NCBI RefSeq assembly: GCF_002902365.1
Contig: NZ_PPQC01000036.1
Span: 1 to 64,000, forward strand
DNA length: 64,000 nt
Direction of reading: 5' to 3'
From: Staphylococcus cohnii subsp. cohnii
GTDB taxonomy: Bacteria > Bacillota > Bacilli > Staphylococcales > Staphylococcaceae
Part shown: in pieces, positions 1 through 9,538 of the stretch
How the letters are laid out: every line of letters starts with the position of its first letter
How positions within the stretch are numbered: position 1 is the first letter of the stretch
The notes under the pieces: generated by a model
Database searches by the model: none
What the model was told of the DNA's origin: nothing
The model's input: the letters and a program-made list of their open reading frames with translations, nothing else
Program-made: the position numbers and the translations under genes

Positions 1-42
1 TCCCTTCAAAGTTTACATTTTTAAGTGTCTACTTTGAAGGGA
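1..42. terminator. Hairpin at window edge
   Basis: A perfect 12-bp inverted repeat (TCCCTTCAAAGT at 1-12, ACTTTGAAGGGA at 31-42) surrounds an 18-base loop. It is probably the transcription terminator of a gene just outside the window. In staphylococci yjbH is expected there, but the gene is not visible, so this assignment is inference. Confidence 0.4.
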
Positions 43-400
43 GCATATCATAACAAAATGAATTATCCCTTTTTTAAGTTATCTATTAGCATAATACTGA
101 CTCAAACAGAATATGATTTAAGTCTATAACTTCACACTCACCTCAGTTTTTCATCGATCAACACGTTACAAATCTACTATAAATGATGTGTTTTAGCTCA
201 AAAAGTACCTATACCGCGCTTAACTAAATACGGTAAAAAAGAAACAAAGATACAATTATATAAATTAAATCCCTAAAGCGTTTTCAAATCGTCATATAAT
301 ATGAAAGATCCGAACCACGTGCTAGTAAAATTCAAATCAACATTTGCAATTTACCTTTATATCATTGAAATACGAATTACAAAATTTCGTAAAAATAAAG

Positions 401-449
401 AAAATGCCAACTTCTATATTATATTACTAAAGAAGTTGGCATTTTTTTA
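401..449 (+). terminator. Rho-independent terminator in the rsaE intergenic region
   Basis: A 12-bp stem (ATGCCAACTTCT at 404-415, AGAAGTTGGCAT at 431-442) is followed by a run of T on the plus strand and preceded by A's, so it could act both ways. No plus-strand gene precedes it in the window. It may end a short untranslated transcript starting near 300 or act on transcription from outside. Apart from this and the edge hairpin, I see no gene in 43-640. Confidence 0.6.
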
Positions 450-641
450 TTGCTCTTAGTTACTATATTTCAATTACTTTTTATAAAATGAATCTCTCCA
501 ACTTTTACTTATTTACTAATTGTTAATCATTATTATCAATATACATTAGTACTTTATATAAAATTCAAAGAAAAATATATGTCGAAATATCTGAATAGTT
601 ATTCAATTTCTTATACATCACTTAGTTATTTAAAAATGGAT

Positions 642-673
642 ATAAAAAAAACGCCGTGTCTGATTACACGGCG
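642..673 (-). terminator. RsaE terminator, probably also used by pepF
   Basis: CGCCGTGT (652-659) pairs with ACACGGCG (666-673), and the minus-strand product continues into eight U's (A-run at 644-651). It forms the 3' end of RsaE. No other terminator lies between the pepF stop and rsaE, so read-through pepF transcripts probably stop here too. Confidence 0.85.
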
Positions 674-742
674 CTAAACAAAGGGGATGGGAGAAATTTT
701 TCACTTCAAACAAAGGGGTATGTTTGTTATGTGATTAATTTC
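643..742 (-). ncRNA. rsaE: Small regulatory RNA RsaE (RoxS homologue)
   Basis: The minus strand reads as the roughly 100-nt RsaE RNA known from S. aureus (RoxS in Bacillus), which in S. aureus lies next to pepF as here. It starts GAAATTAATCAC near 742. Two copies of CCCCUUUGUUU (complements of 711-718 and 679-686 with flanks) are separated by UUUCUCCC. It ends in a GC-rich hairpin (652-659 with 666-673) and eight U's. The C-rich segments are the known antisense elements that pair with Shine-Dalgarno sequences and block translation of central-metabolism and arginine-catabolism mRNAs. The same segments are complementary to the ribosome sites of rocD, oppA and oppB in this window. Identification is from memory of the sequence; the 5' end is inferred from the promoter. 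Confidence 0.93.
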
Positions 743-750
743 ATATATAT

Positions 751-779
751 AATATAACACGCTGTTATATACCTTTCAA
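751..779 (-). promoter_or_regulatory. rsaE promoter with palindrome in the spacer
   Basis: On the minus strand a -35 TTGAAA (774-779) and -10 TATATT (751-756) are separated by 17 bp, placing the start near 742. A perfect inverted repeat ATATAACA-CGC-TGTTATAT (752-770) covers the -10 and spacer and could be an operator. Its binding factor is not identified from sequence. Confidence 0.7.
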
Positions 780-800
780 CCATTAAAATTAAATAAATAC

Positions 801-820
801 CCTTTGTCACAAACTTGTCA
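801..820 (-). promoter_or_regulatory. Possible SrrA/ResD or Rex-type box upstream of rsaE
   Basis: The minus strand reads TGACAAGTTTGTGACAAAGG, with a TTTGTGACAAA core. RsaE/RoxS is known to be controlled by SrrAB in S. aureus and by ResDE and Rex in Bacillus, whose sites contain TTGTGA-like cores. The box lies about 20 bp upstream of the -35. Assignment to a particular regulator is inference. Confidence 0.45.
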
Positions 821-843
821 TATTGTAAACGAATACATTCATA

Positions 844-2652
844 CTAAGCTTTCATTAACTTTTCAAAAGCGTCTAATTTTTGTTCAAATACTTGGCAAGC
901 TTGTTCAATTGGTTCAGGCGTTGTCATATCTACACCAGCATTTTTCAAGATTTCAATTGGATAATTTGAACTACCTTTTTTCAAGAATTCTTTAATATAT
1001 CGCTCAACAGCCGGTTTACCTTCTGTTAAAATTTGATGACTTAAACTTTGAGCTGCACTGTATCCGGTTGCATATTGATACACATAATAATTCATATAAA
1101 AGTGTGGTATTCTAGACCATTCTTTACTAATATTTTCATCTGTTTCAACAGAATCTCCAAAATATTTTCTGTTGAGATCTGCATATTCTTCATTCATACG
1201 GTTAGCAGTTAATGGTTCTCCAGCTTCTTCTATTTGATGAATTTTATGTTCAAACTCTGCAAACATTGTTTGTCTAAATAGCGTTGCACGGAAGCGTTCA
1301 AGTTCTTGGTTTAATAGTAATAATCTGCGTTTGTCATCTAAATGTTTATCCATATAGTCACTTAATAATGCTTCGTTACAAGTTGATGCGACTTCTGCAA
1401 CGAAAATAGTGTAATCACTTAAATTAGATGGTTGATTTTGACGGCTAAAGTAGCTATGCACTGAATGACCAAATTCATGTACTAAAGTATATAAATCAGA
1501 AACTGTATTTGACCAATTCAATAATATAAACGGATTTGTTAAGTGAGCACCTGAAGAGTATCCTCCAGAACGTTTACCTTTATTTTCAAAGACATCCACC
1601 CATCGATGATTCAAACCTTCTTCTACAACTTTCATATATTCTTCACCCATTGGTTGTAATGCTTTCAACATCCAATCTTTAGCCTCTTCGTACGGCATTT
1701 CAAATTTAATATCTTTAACAAGTGGTGTGTAAACATCATACATTTTCATGTCATCTAAGCCCAATAGTTCTTTGCGCAATTTAGTATAGCGATGCAGTAA
1801 AGGTAAGTATTTATGAACTGTTTTCACTAAATTATCATAAACAGCTTCTGGAATGTGGTTATTATTCAAAGCAGATTCTCTTGCCGTTTTATAATTATGT
1901 GTTCTAGCATTAAAGACGTTTTTCTTAACTTCTCCAGCCAGTGTCGCACTTAGTGTATTGTTATAAGCACCATATGCCTTATATAAATTTTCATATGCAG
2001 ATTGTCGTAATACGCGATCATCTGATTCCAGACACTTGATAAATGTCCCTTGTGTTAATGCGTGTTTTTGACCTTCACTATCTATTGCATCTTCAAATTC
2101 TAAGTCTGCATTGCTAAACATGCCATACACGTTGTCAGGTGTAGACAATGCATCTTGCGCCTCTGTCAATAATCTTTCTTTATCAGCACTTAATACGTGT
2201 GGTCTCTTTTCATTAATTAATTTTAAATCAAATTTATAACGTTTCAAATCATCATTTTCATCAATAAATCTTTGAATCGTTGCTTCATCTATTTGTAGAA
2301 TTTCAGGTACTAAAAAACTCCATGCTGAGCTGAATTTTATAATTAATTGATGCGCTCTGGATTCATAACCTGTGTATTTATCATTCGCCGTATCTTGATC
2401 TTGTTTTAAATGGGCATACACATATACTTTTTCTAACTTGGAACCTAATTCATCTTCTAATGCTAATGCATTATATAGTGTCGTTGAGCTATCAGCTAAA
2501 TGACCGACATATTGTTGTTCTTCACCTATATTATTTTCAACATCTTTAAATGCAGCTTCAAAAGCATTATCAGATTCAAAGATGGTAGATAAATCCCAAG
2601 TATATTCTGGATATTGACGTTCTTGTTCTTCCCTTGTTAATTGTTGTGTCAT
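844..2652 (-). CDS. pepF: Oligoendopeptidase F (M3B family)
   Basis: Cytoplasmic zinc metallopeptidase of 602 residues that cuts short peptides, probably recycling peptides imported by Opp or released by ATP-dependent proteases. The M3 zinc motif HEFGH is at residues 392-396, inside the typical sequence LYTLVHEFGHSVHSYFS. Length is normal for PepF. The ATG is preceded by AGGAGG at a long spacing of about 13 bases; no better start is visible. It lies downstream of coiA on the same strand, with RsaE behind its stop. Function in peptide breakdown is known for the family; the physiological substrate here is not known. Confidence 0.95.
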   Translation of the reverse strand: MTQQLTREEQERQYPEYTWDLSTIFESDNAFEAAFKDVENNIGEEQQYVGHLADSSTTLYNALALEDELGSKLEKVYVYAHLKQDQDTANDKYTGYESRAHQLIIKFSSAWSFLVPEILQIDEATIQRFIDENDDLKRYKFDLKLINEKRPHVLSADKERLLTEAQDALSTPDNVYGMFSNADLEFEDAIDSEGQKHALTQGTFIKCLESDDRVLRQSAYENLYKAYGAYNNTLSATLAGEVKKNVFNARTHNYKTARESALNNNHIPEAVYDNLVKTVHKYLPLLHRYTKLRKELLGLDDMKMYDVYTPLVKDIKFEMPYEEAKDWMLKALQPMGEEYMKVVEEGLNHRWVDVFENKGKRSGGYSSGAHLTNPFILLNWSNTVSDLYTLVHEFGHSVHSYFSRQNQPSNLSDYTIFVAEVASTCNEALLSDYMDKHLDDKRRLLLLNQELERFRATLFRQTMFAEFEHKIHQIEEAGEPLTANRMNEEYADLNRKYFGDSVETDENISKEWSRIPHFYMNYYVYQYATGYSAAQSLSHQILTEGKPAVERYIKEFLKKGSSNYPIEILKNAGVDMTTPEPIEQACQVFEQKLDAFEKLMKA

Positions 2653-2706
2653 AATATCTAGTAAACCTCCTATAAAGTCTATTAGTATAATTTTCTCACG
2701 TCATAG

Positions 2707-3707
2707 TCATTTTTGCACGCTATAACACCCATGATTATAATAGAATTGTTTGAATTTTTGAACAATGCTATAACATATTTGTGCTTTATCTATTTCAATA
2801 TTATAAAATTGGTTTAATTCTAGCAGTTGTTTAAATTGTGTCATATTAAAAGTATTCATTTGCCACATATATATAAGTTGTAATTGCCAATACACAGGAT
2901 GCGATTTAATATACATTTGTTCTGGATAAATAATTCCTAGGTACTCACCTACCCACTCATCAGTTAACTTTAAATTATACATCACACTTAAACTTGGCTC
3001 TAAAACTGAATGTGCTTTACGGCATAAACTTAAATAACGCCTTATAGCACGTTTTGATAGTTTTAACGTTTGTGTTGCAACATGATAACCATGCTTTGAC
3101 TGAATTTGATTAACTAAATGTCCTAATGGTATATCAAACCTTTTGCAATAAATTGTTGTCCACCTATAAAATTAATCATTTTATAACCAAAAAGCATTTC
3201 ATGTGTTGTATCCCATGATAATAACAATCTATTGTAAATATCAATGAAATTTCTTTCGTATTTTGATAAGTATACAACGCCATTATTTTTATTATATTTT
3301 ACATTCTTTATTATCCAATAAACTTTATAACCCGCATTTTGTAAAGCTCTACTGCGCCTTGAAATACACGCTAATGTTACTTTTGAAAATTGTATTTCGA
3401 ATGCAATTTCATCATCAATGATTAAATCAGGATATTGGTAACTTTGTGGTACATATGGTTCAATGCTAACTTTATGATTTAAATCTTTTAGCTGTTGAGC
3501 AATGCGGTATTTCAACTCAGAATGTGCTTGCGATTCATTTTTATGGCAATACAAAAGATCATTACGAACATGCGCAAAATGAGGTGTATAGTATGCCCCC
3601 TTTTTTAATACCACTTTGCCTTTACAAAATGGGCAACGGTAGTTTTCACTTTTTATTGCATTTTTTGCCCAGACGGTCTGATTTTGATCATTGTTTGCGT
3701 ATAACAT
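2707..3707 (-). pseudogene. coiA: CoiA competence protein, broken by a single-base frameshift
   Basis: The reading frame opens at 3707 (MLYANNDQ, preceded by GAGGTG) and gives 194 residues up to a stop at 3123-3125. It includes the CoiA zinc-finger-like YRCPFCKGKVV and the nuclease-like segment (PDLIIDDEIAFEIQFSKV). The rest of the protein continues without interruption in another frame from about 3140 (RFDIPLGHLVNQIQ) to 2707, including the tail seen from 2985. Restoring one A in the AAAA run near 3141-3145 would join them into about 333 residues, the usual length for CoiA. CoiA helps process incoming DNA during competence. The break removes the C-terminal 40 percent, so function is probably lost unless this is a sequencing error or slippage site. 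Confidence 0.88.
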
Positions 3708-3783
3708 TTCGTCACCTCATATAATTACACGCAGAAAGTCATCAAATTACTATAACTTTATTTAAGAAAAAACATTATTAATA

Positions 3784-3817
3784 CAAAAAGCCATAAGTTA
3801 ACAATTAACTTATGGCT
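3784..3817 (-). terminator. mecA terminator
   Basis: AGCCATAAGTTAA (3789-3801) and TTAACTTATGGCT (3805-3817) form a perfect 13-bp stem, with a U-run on the minus strand (A-run at 3785-3789). It lies just beyond the mecA stop. Confidence 0.75.
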
Positions 3818-3890
3818 CAGTATCTAAATAATATTACTAATTAAATCATAACCAGTATTGATAATAATTTATATTAGTTTCTAATCATCA

Positions 3891-4607
3891 TTATTCAGTT
3901 GTATCAGGAAAATAACGACGTACTTGTGAAGCGACGTTATGACTCATAATAATTTTTGCGTAATCGTTTAAATATACTTCTGATTTATCAGTAGGATATG
4001 CGAACTCAAGTAACTGACTGTAACTATCGTTAATTGTTTCTTGTCCAACTGTGTCATCAAAGTGAACAGCGTAGTAATATACATTATTAAGACTATATAA
4101 TAAATCTTCAAACTCATCTGCGCTTTGATTATTATGGTAAGCATAATCAATTACTTCTTCTAAGTCATTAAATCTAACTATAACAGTACGCGTATTCTGT
4201 GGTTTACGTTTGTTGCGTTCTTGATCTTGTTGCGTTTCTTTTTGTTGTTGACGTTGTTCAAATAAATCCTCTAAACTATCATCTTGCTCAAATGTTTGTG
4301 ATAATAAATCATTAACTTGATGATCTAATTGATCATTGTCTTCATCAGACATATTGATAAGATCTTCGTTTTTAGATTTAGAAATCGTTACTTCAACACC
4401 TTTTTCAAAAGCATGTACTTGAATCCATAAAGGACCTTCTACAACAAAATCTTCTTCTTCATTGATTTCTTCCATCATGTTCCAAAAGAATTCTTCTCCA
4501 CGTTTGCGATTAGTCCATAAATCTTCACGTTTAAAGCCTCTTGCTTCTATATCACTATATGTTATAAATAGTTTAACGGTAGTGTCGTCAACTCGCTCTA
4601 TTCTCAT
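3891..4607 (-). CDS. mecA: Clp adaptor protein MecA
   Basis: Adaptor of 238 residues that delivers unfolded proteins and, in Bacillus, ComK to ClpC-ClpP. It is unrelated to the methicillin-resistance gene of the same name. The N-terminal domain (MRIERVDDTTVKLFITY...) binds substrates. A low-complexity acidic and glutamine-rich linker lies near residues 85-135. The C-terminal ClpC-binding domain (TVIVRFNDLEEVIDYA to the end) follows. Start ATG has a strong AAGGAGTGAG. It sits between coiA and spxA on the same strand, as in other staphylococci. Length is normal. Confidence 0.95.
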   Translation of the reverse strand: MRIERVDDTTVKLFITYSDIEARGFKREDLWTNRKRGEEFFWNMMEEINEEEDFVVEGPLWIQVHAFEKGVEVTISKSKNEDLINMSDEDNDQLDHQVNDLLSQTFEQDDSLEDLFEQRQQQKETQQDQERNKRKPQNTRTVIVRFNDLEEVIDYAYHNNQSADEFEDLLYSLNNVYYYAVHFDDTVGQETINDSYSQLLEFAYPTDKSEVYLNDYAKIIMSHNVASQVRRYFPDTTE

Positions 4608-4745
4608 ATCATCTCACTCCTTACAGTCGATGAATAGTAATCATTATTGTATTAGAACGTAGTAAGAATTACAATTAATTTGTTTGATTAATTTTTACTA
4701 TTTTCTATTTGGTCTCTTATAATAACATATACCCTTATAAAAGGC

Positions 4746-4778
4746 CAAAAAACAGCACTTTCTATAAGAGTGCTGTTT
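4746..4778 (-). terminator. spxA terminator
   Basis: AAACAGCACT (4750-4759) pairs with AGTGCTGTTT (4769-4778), and the A-run at 4747-4752 gives U's on the minus strand. It is about 145 bases beyond the spxA stop and upstream of the mecA start, so mecA probably has its own promoter. Confidence 0.7.
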
Positions 4779-4924
4779 GAATTCAGTCAATAATCATTCA
4801 CAATTGAATAACCGATTTGTTTGACGTACGTATATATTTATCTGTTACGGTAAATACAACAAAACTACAAAGCAACATCACAATAACGTTACTTTATGGC
4901 TCAATCGCTCTATCTATACATTAA

Positions 4925-5320
4925 TTAATCAACCATACGTTGCGCTTCTTGCAATTGGAACGTACGTACTTTTCTAGGTAAAAAACGTCTAATTTCGTCT
5001 TCATTATAACCAACTTGTAAACGTTTATCATCTAAGATAATTGGACGTCTTAATAAACCTGGGTTATCTTGGATAATTGAATATAAGTCTTGAAGTGGTA
5101 ATGCATCAATATCTACATTTAATTTTTGATAAGTTTTAGAACGAGTAGATATGATTTCGTCTGTTCCATCTTCAGTCATTTTTAAAATTTGTTTGATTTC
5201 ATCAATTGTTAAGTGTTCTGAAAAAATGTTACGCTCCGTATACGGAATGTCATGTTCTTGTAACCATGCTTTCGCTTTACGGCAAGATGTGCAACTTGGT
5301 GAAGTAAATAATGTTACCAT
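4925..5320 (-). CDS. spxA: Global regulator Spx
   Basis: ArsC-like RNA polymerase-binding regulator of 131 residues that redirects transcription under thiol and oxidative stress; it is degraded by ClpXP. The N terminus [19 protein letters not shown] holds the redox-sensing CXXC pair at Cys10 and Cys13. The conserved RPI segment ([19 protein letters not shown]) is present. The reading frame is open upstream to 5443, but the ATG at 5320 follows AGGAGAGTGAG and begins the conserved domain. It is divergent from trpS and upstream of mecA. In B. subtilis the YjbH adaptor that targets Spx is encoded close by; it is not inside this window. Confidence 0.96.
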   Translation of the reverse strand: MVTLFTSPSCTSCRKAKAWLQEHDIPYTERNIFSEHLTIDEIKQILKMTEDGTDEIISTRSKTYQKLNVDIDALPLQDLYSIIQDNPGLLRRPIILDDKRLQVGYNEDEIRRFLPRKVRTFQLQEAQRMVD

Positions 5321-5547
5321 ACATCTCACTCTCCTATTTTTCATGAATATAAATTCATTAGATTTCAATTTTATATGATTAAGAAATTTTAAAGTAATTT
5401 TTATCTCTCTTAACCTTACAATTAAAGTATACCCTATCAACATTAAAATTAAATGAGAATTCTCTAATTTTTTTAAAAAATTTCAAATAAGCTTAATTCC
5501 CAATCAACTTAGTTAGAAATATTGATATGTATACAGTTTAACATAAC

Positions 5548-6613
<1,066 letters not shown>

Positions 6614-6653
6614 TCTATAAAATCATAGTGGAGATTGGCATAAATCTCATGTT

Positions 6654-6690
6654 AAAAATACTAATCCATTTGATATGGATTAGTATTTTT
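6654..6690 (+). terminator. trpS terminator
   Basis: A 16-bp stem (6654-6669 with 6675-6690, core ACTAATCCAT / ATGGATTAGT) ends in TTTTTT. The rest of 6614-6926 holds no gene. Confidence 0.8.
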
Positions 6691-6852
6691 TAAACTTTTA
6701 TGATGTTTAAATTAATCTGCTAATGATTTATTCCTGTAATTTTCACTCAAATGCCTTATTGATTTTAGCAAATTACAATATCGTTAAATGTCAATTCTAC
6801 TGAAGGAAAATAATAGTGCAATAAGTACAAAAGTCCTCATTATCAAAGAAAA

Positions 6853-6893
6853 CGTCAATTTCTATAACATGATATAGAAATTGACGCTTTTTT
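6853..6893. terminator. oppA terminator, dispersed hairpin type
   Basis: CGTCAATTTCTATA (6853-6866) pairs perfectly with TATAGAAATTGACG (6873-6886), followed by CTTTTTT on the plus strand. It lies just beyond the oppA stop. The U-run favours plus-strand use, but the placement suits the opp operon. The stem resembles hairpins at 21.2, 45.1 and 49.3 kb. Confidence 0.65.
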
Positions 6894-6926
6894 CATTAAT
6901 TCAATAAATGGTACTCAGGGTTCTTT

Positions 6927-8576
6927 TTATTTCTTTTTGCCTGTTTCACGGTCAATTGATTTATCAATGCTTACTTCTTTTAACGATGTATCGCCACCGA
7001 TTTGGTGATAAATTAACCCTTTAACTTGAGGATTAGTTAAGTGTGCTTCACCTTTTTGATAAACAGGTGCTACTGGCGCATCATTGAGTAATAATTCTTC
7101 CGCTTCTTTCATTGCTGCATTACGTTCTTCAGGTTTTTTCAATAATTTACCATTTGCATCTTTAATAAGTTGATCATATTTTTTGCTGCTCCATGCAGTA
7201 TTATTTTGCGAATTACCTGTAGTCATAATATTTAAGAATGACAATGGGTCTGGATAATCCGGCCCCCAACCTGATAACGATGCTTCAAACGTTTCAGAAG
7301 ACTCTTGATTTAAACGTTGTTTAAATGGTAATTGTTTAATCTTCAAAGTAACACCTGGCAAGGTACTTTCTACTTGTGCTTTAATATATTCAGCAGAAAT
7401 CTTTGCATCTGGTGTATCTTCAGTATTCATCGTAAATGTTAAATTTTTAATACCTAAATCTTTTTTTGCTTTTTCTAAATGTTGTTTGGCCGCTTTAGGA
7501 TTATAAGTCAGTGGTGAATCTATGGAGTCAGCAAAGTCTTTACCATCTGGTGTTTCTGCCGTTAATTTAGCAGTAAATCCATCTGTCGCTTCTGAACCAT
7601 TATTTTTTACTGAATTCACATACCCCTCTTTATTGATAGATTGTGCAATGGCTAACCTCAAATCTTTATTTTTAAATTCTGGTACGTTGTCTTGATTCAT
7701 TTTAATATAAAACGTACTAGCCAATAAACGTTTTTTCAATCCTGGATTATCTTGATATTTATCTACTTGATCGGCGGTAATGGTCGTATCATCTACAGAA
7801 CCAGTGTCATAAAGTGATGCACCTGCTTGTTGATCTTTTAACACTTTATAATTTACACGATCTAATTGAACTTTTTCTTTGTCCCAATAATCTTCATTTT
7901 TAACTAACTGAATTTTATCTTCAACTTTCCAATCTTGAACTTTAAACGGTCCATTAAAGACTGTTTTATCTGCAGTTGTAGCATATTGCTCGCCATTCTT
8001 TTTCACAACTTTTTCATTTTGTGGCATAAATGCTCCAAAGGCGAACATTTCATTAATATATGGAATTGGTTTTGTTAATTCAACTTTCAATGTATGATCA
8101 TTTAAAGCTGTAACCCCTAATTTATCAACATCTTTTTTCCCCATATTAATGTCTTCAGCATTTTTAATATCATACATTATGTAAGCATATTCAGCAGCTG
8201 TTTCTGGATTAACAACTCTTTTCCAAGCATATTCAAAATCATGAGCTGTAACAGGATCACCGTTTGACCACTTAGCATCTTTACGCAGTTTAATAGTCAA
8301 TGTCTTTCCACCATTACTTTTCTCTGGCATCTCTTTAGCAACACCTGGTTGAGCTTTATCGTTTTTATCTAATGTATATAAACCTTCGTACACTTGGTTA
8401 TATATATCAAAGGATACAGTATCAGTGGCTAAGGCAGTATCCAAAGAAGAAATATCTTGTGGTATCACTTTCCTAAACACTTGCCCTTTATCCGAGTAGA
8501 TACCTTCAGCACTACTACATCCCGCTGTGATCACCGTTAAAGCTAATAAAACTATAAATAGTTTAATCCTTTTCAT
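6927..8576 (-). CDS. oppA: Oligopeptide ABC transporter substrate-binding lipoprotein
   Basis: Extracytoplasmic family 5 solute-binding protein of 549 residues that captures peptides for the Opp permease. The N terminus is a lipoprotein signal with a lipobox ending ITAGCSS, so Cys20 should be lipidated. The family signature LRKDAKWSNGDPVTAHDFEYAW is near residues 95-120. It is last in oppBCDFA, 17 bases after oppF. Its Shine-Dalgarno region (AAGGGGAAGGGGG, 8583-8595) is complementary to RsaE, and the homologous opp3A is a reported RsaE target in S. aureus. Exact peptide preference cannot be read from sequence; nickel or metallophore import is less likely given the complete OppBCDF set. Confidence 0.92.
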   Translation of the reverse strand: MKRIKLFIVLLALTVITAGCSSAEGIYSDKGQVFRKVIPQDISSLDTALATDTVSFDIYNQVYEGLYTLDKNDKAQPGVAKEMPEKSNGGKTLTIKLRKDAKWSNGDPVTAHDFEYAWKRVVNPETAAEYAYIMYDIKNAEDINMGKKDVDKLGVTALNDHTLKVELTKPIPYINEMFAFGAFMPQNEKVVKKNGEQYATTADKTVFNGPFKVQDWKVEDKIQLVKNEDYWDKEKVQLDRVNYKVLKDQQAGASLYDTGSVDDTTITADQVDKYQDNPGLKKRLLASTFYIKMNQDNVPEFKNKDLRLAIAQSINKEGYVNSVKNNGSEATDGFTAKLTAETPDGKDFADSIDSPLTYNPKAAKQHLEKAKKDLGIKNLTFTMNTEDTPDAKISAEYIKAQVESTLPGVTLKIKQLPFKQRLNQESSETFEASLSGWGPDYPDPLSFLNIMTTGNSQNNTAWSSKKYDQLIKDANGKLLKKPEERNAAMKEAEELLLNDAPVAPVYQKGEAHLTNPQVKGLIYHQIGGDTSLKEVSIDKSIDRETGKKK

Positions 8577-8593
8577 ATTAATCCCCCTTCCCC

Positions 8594-9538
8594 TTATACT
8601 GATGGTGCTTGCATTTGAGATTTTAATGTTTCTGCTTCTTCATCCGTAGTAAATACAAAATGGCCAGGTTGTATTTCATTTAATGACCGTTGATTATTTT
8701 TGGATGTGTCTTCTTTATACACTGTTCTTTTTCGAGAACGTTCACTTTCAGGATCCGGTTGTGGTACTGCTGAAAGCAATGATTTCGTGTAAGGATGTAA
8801 CGGATGATTGTATATTTCATCTGCAGAACCTAATTCGACAATTTTACCAAAATGCATTACTGCTATTCTGTCTGAAATATATTTCACCATTGAAAGGTCA
8901 TGGGCAATAAATAAAAATGTAATATTGTGTTCTCTTTGCAGCTTTAATAACAAATTAACGACCTGGGCTTGTATTGACACATCTAACGCTGATATTGGCT
9001 CATCTGCAATAATAAATTCTGGTTCTACTGCTAATGCACGTGCAATACCGATACGTTGTCTTTGACCGCCTGAGAATTCATGTGGATAACGATTGGCATG
9101 TTCTTTGCTAAGACCTACTGTTTCTAATAAATCATAAACTCTTCTTTTACGATCTTTTGTCCCACTAGCAAGCTTATGAATATCAATCCCTTCTGCCACT
9201 ATATCCATGACTTTCAACCTTGGATTTAATGAAGCATATGGGTCTTGGAAAATCATTTGCATCTTTTTATTAAACTTCAAAGAATCTTTACGGTTTTTTA
9301 TTTTTTGAATGTCTACACCGTCATAAAGAATTTCTCCACTCGTTACATCATTAAGTTTAATAATGGCTTTACCAGTAGTAGATTTACCACAACCAGATTC
9401 ACCAACTAATCCAAATGTTTCCCCTTTATAAATATCAAATGAAATATTTTCAATTGCACGTACTTCACTACGTTTACCTTCATTAAAATATTGCTTAACA
9501 TTTTTCACTTGTAAAAGTATGTCTTTATTTTGCATCAT
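8594..9538 (-). CDS. oppF: Oligopeptide ABC transporter ATP-binding protein OppF
   Basis: Second ATPase of the Opp importer, 314 residues. It has Walker A GESGCGKST, ABC signature FSGGQRQR, and Walker B EFIIADEP followed by the D-loop SALDVS. The oligopeptide-ABC C-terminal extension (HPLHPYTKSLLSAVP) is characteristic. The frame opens with TTG-ATG-ATG; the first ATG (9538) is chosen with AGGGTGG about six bases upstream. It overlaps the end of oppD by 14 bases, which suggests translational coupling. Confidence 0.94.
   Translation of the reverse strand: MMQNKDILLQVKNVKQYFNEGKRSEVRAIENISFDIYKGETFGLVGESGCGKSTTGKAIIKLNDVTSGEILYDGVDIQKIKNRKDSLKFNKKMQMIFQDPYASLNPRLKVMDIVAEGIDIHKLASGTKDRKRRVYDLLETVGLSKEHANRYPHEFSGGQRQRIGIARALAVEPEFIIADEPISALDVSIQAQVVNLLLKLQREHNITFLFIAHDLSMVKYISDRIAVMHFGKIVELGSADEIYNHPLHPYTKSLLSAVPQPDPESERSRKRTVYKEDTSKNNQRSLNEIQPGHFVFTTDEEAETLKSQMQAPSV

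Noticed and set aside
301-453. Short open frame starting ATGAAAGATCCG at 301
   Set aside because: No ribosome site precedes it and it runs straight through the terminator hairpin at 404-442; not a credible gene.
804-995. 63-codon plus-strand frame opposite the end of pepF
   Set aside because: Antisense to a confident gene, no Shine-Dalgarno, no recognisable protein features.
2707-2985. Separate small gene of 92 residues
   Set aside because: Its frame continues upstream without a stop into the missing C-terminal part of CoiA, so it is the tail of the frameshifted coiA, not a gene of its own.
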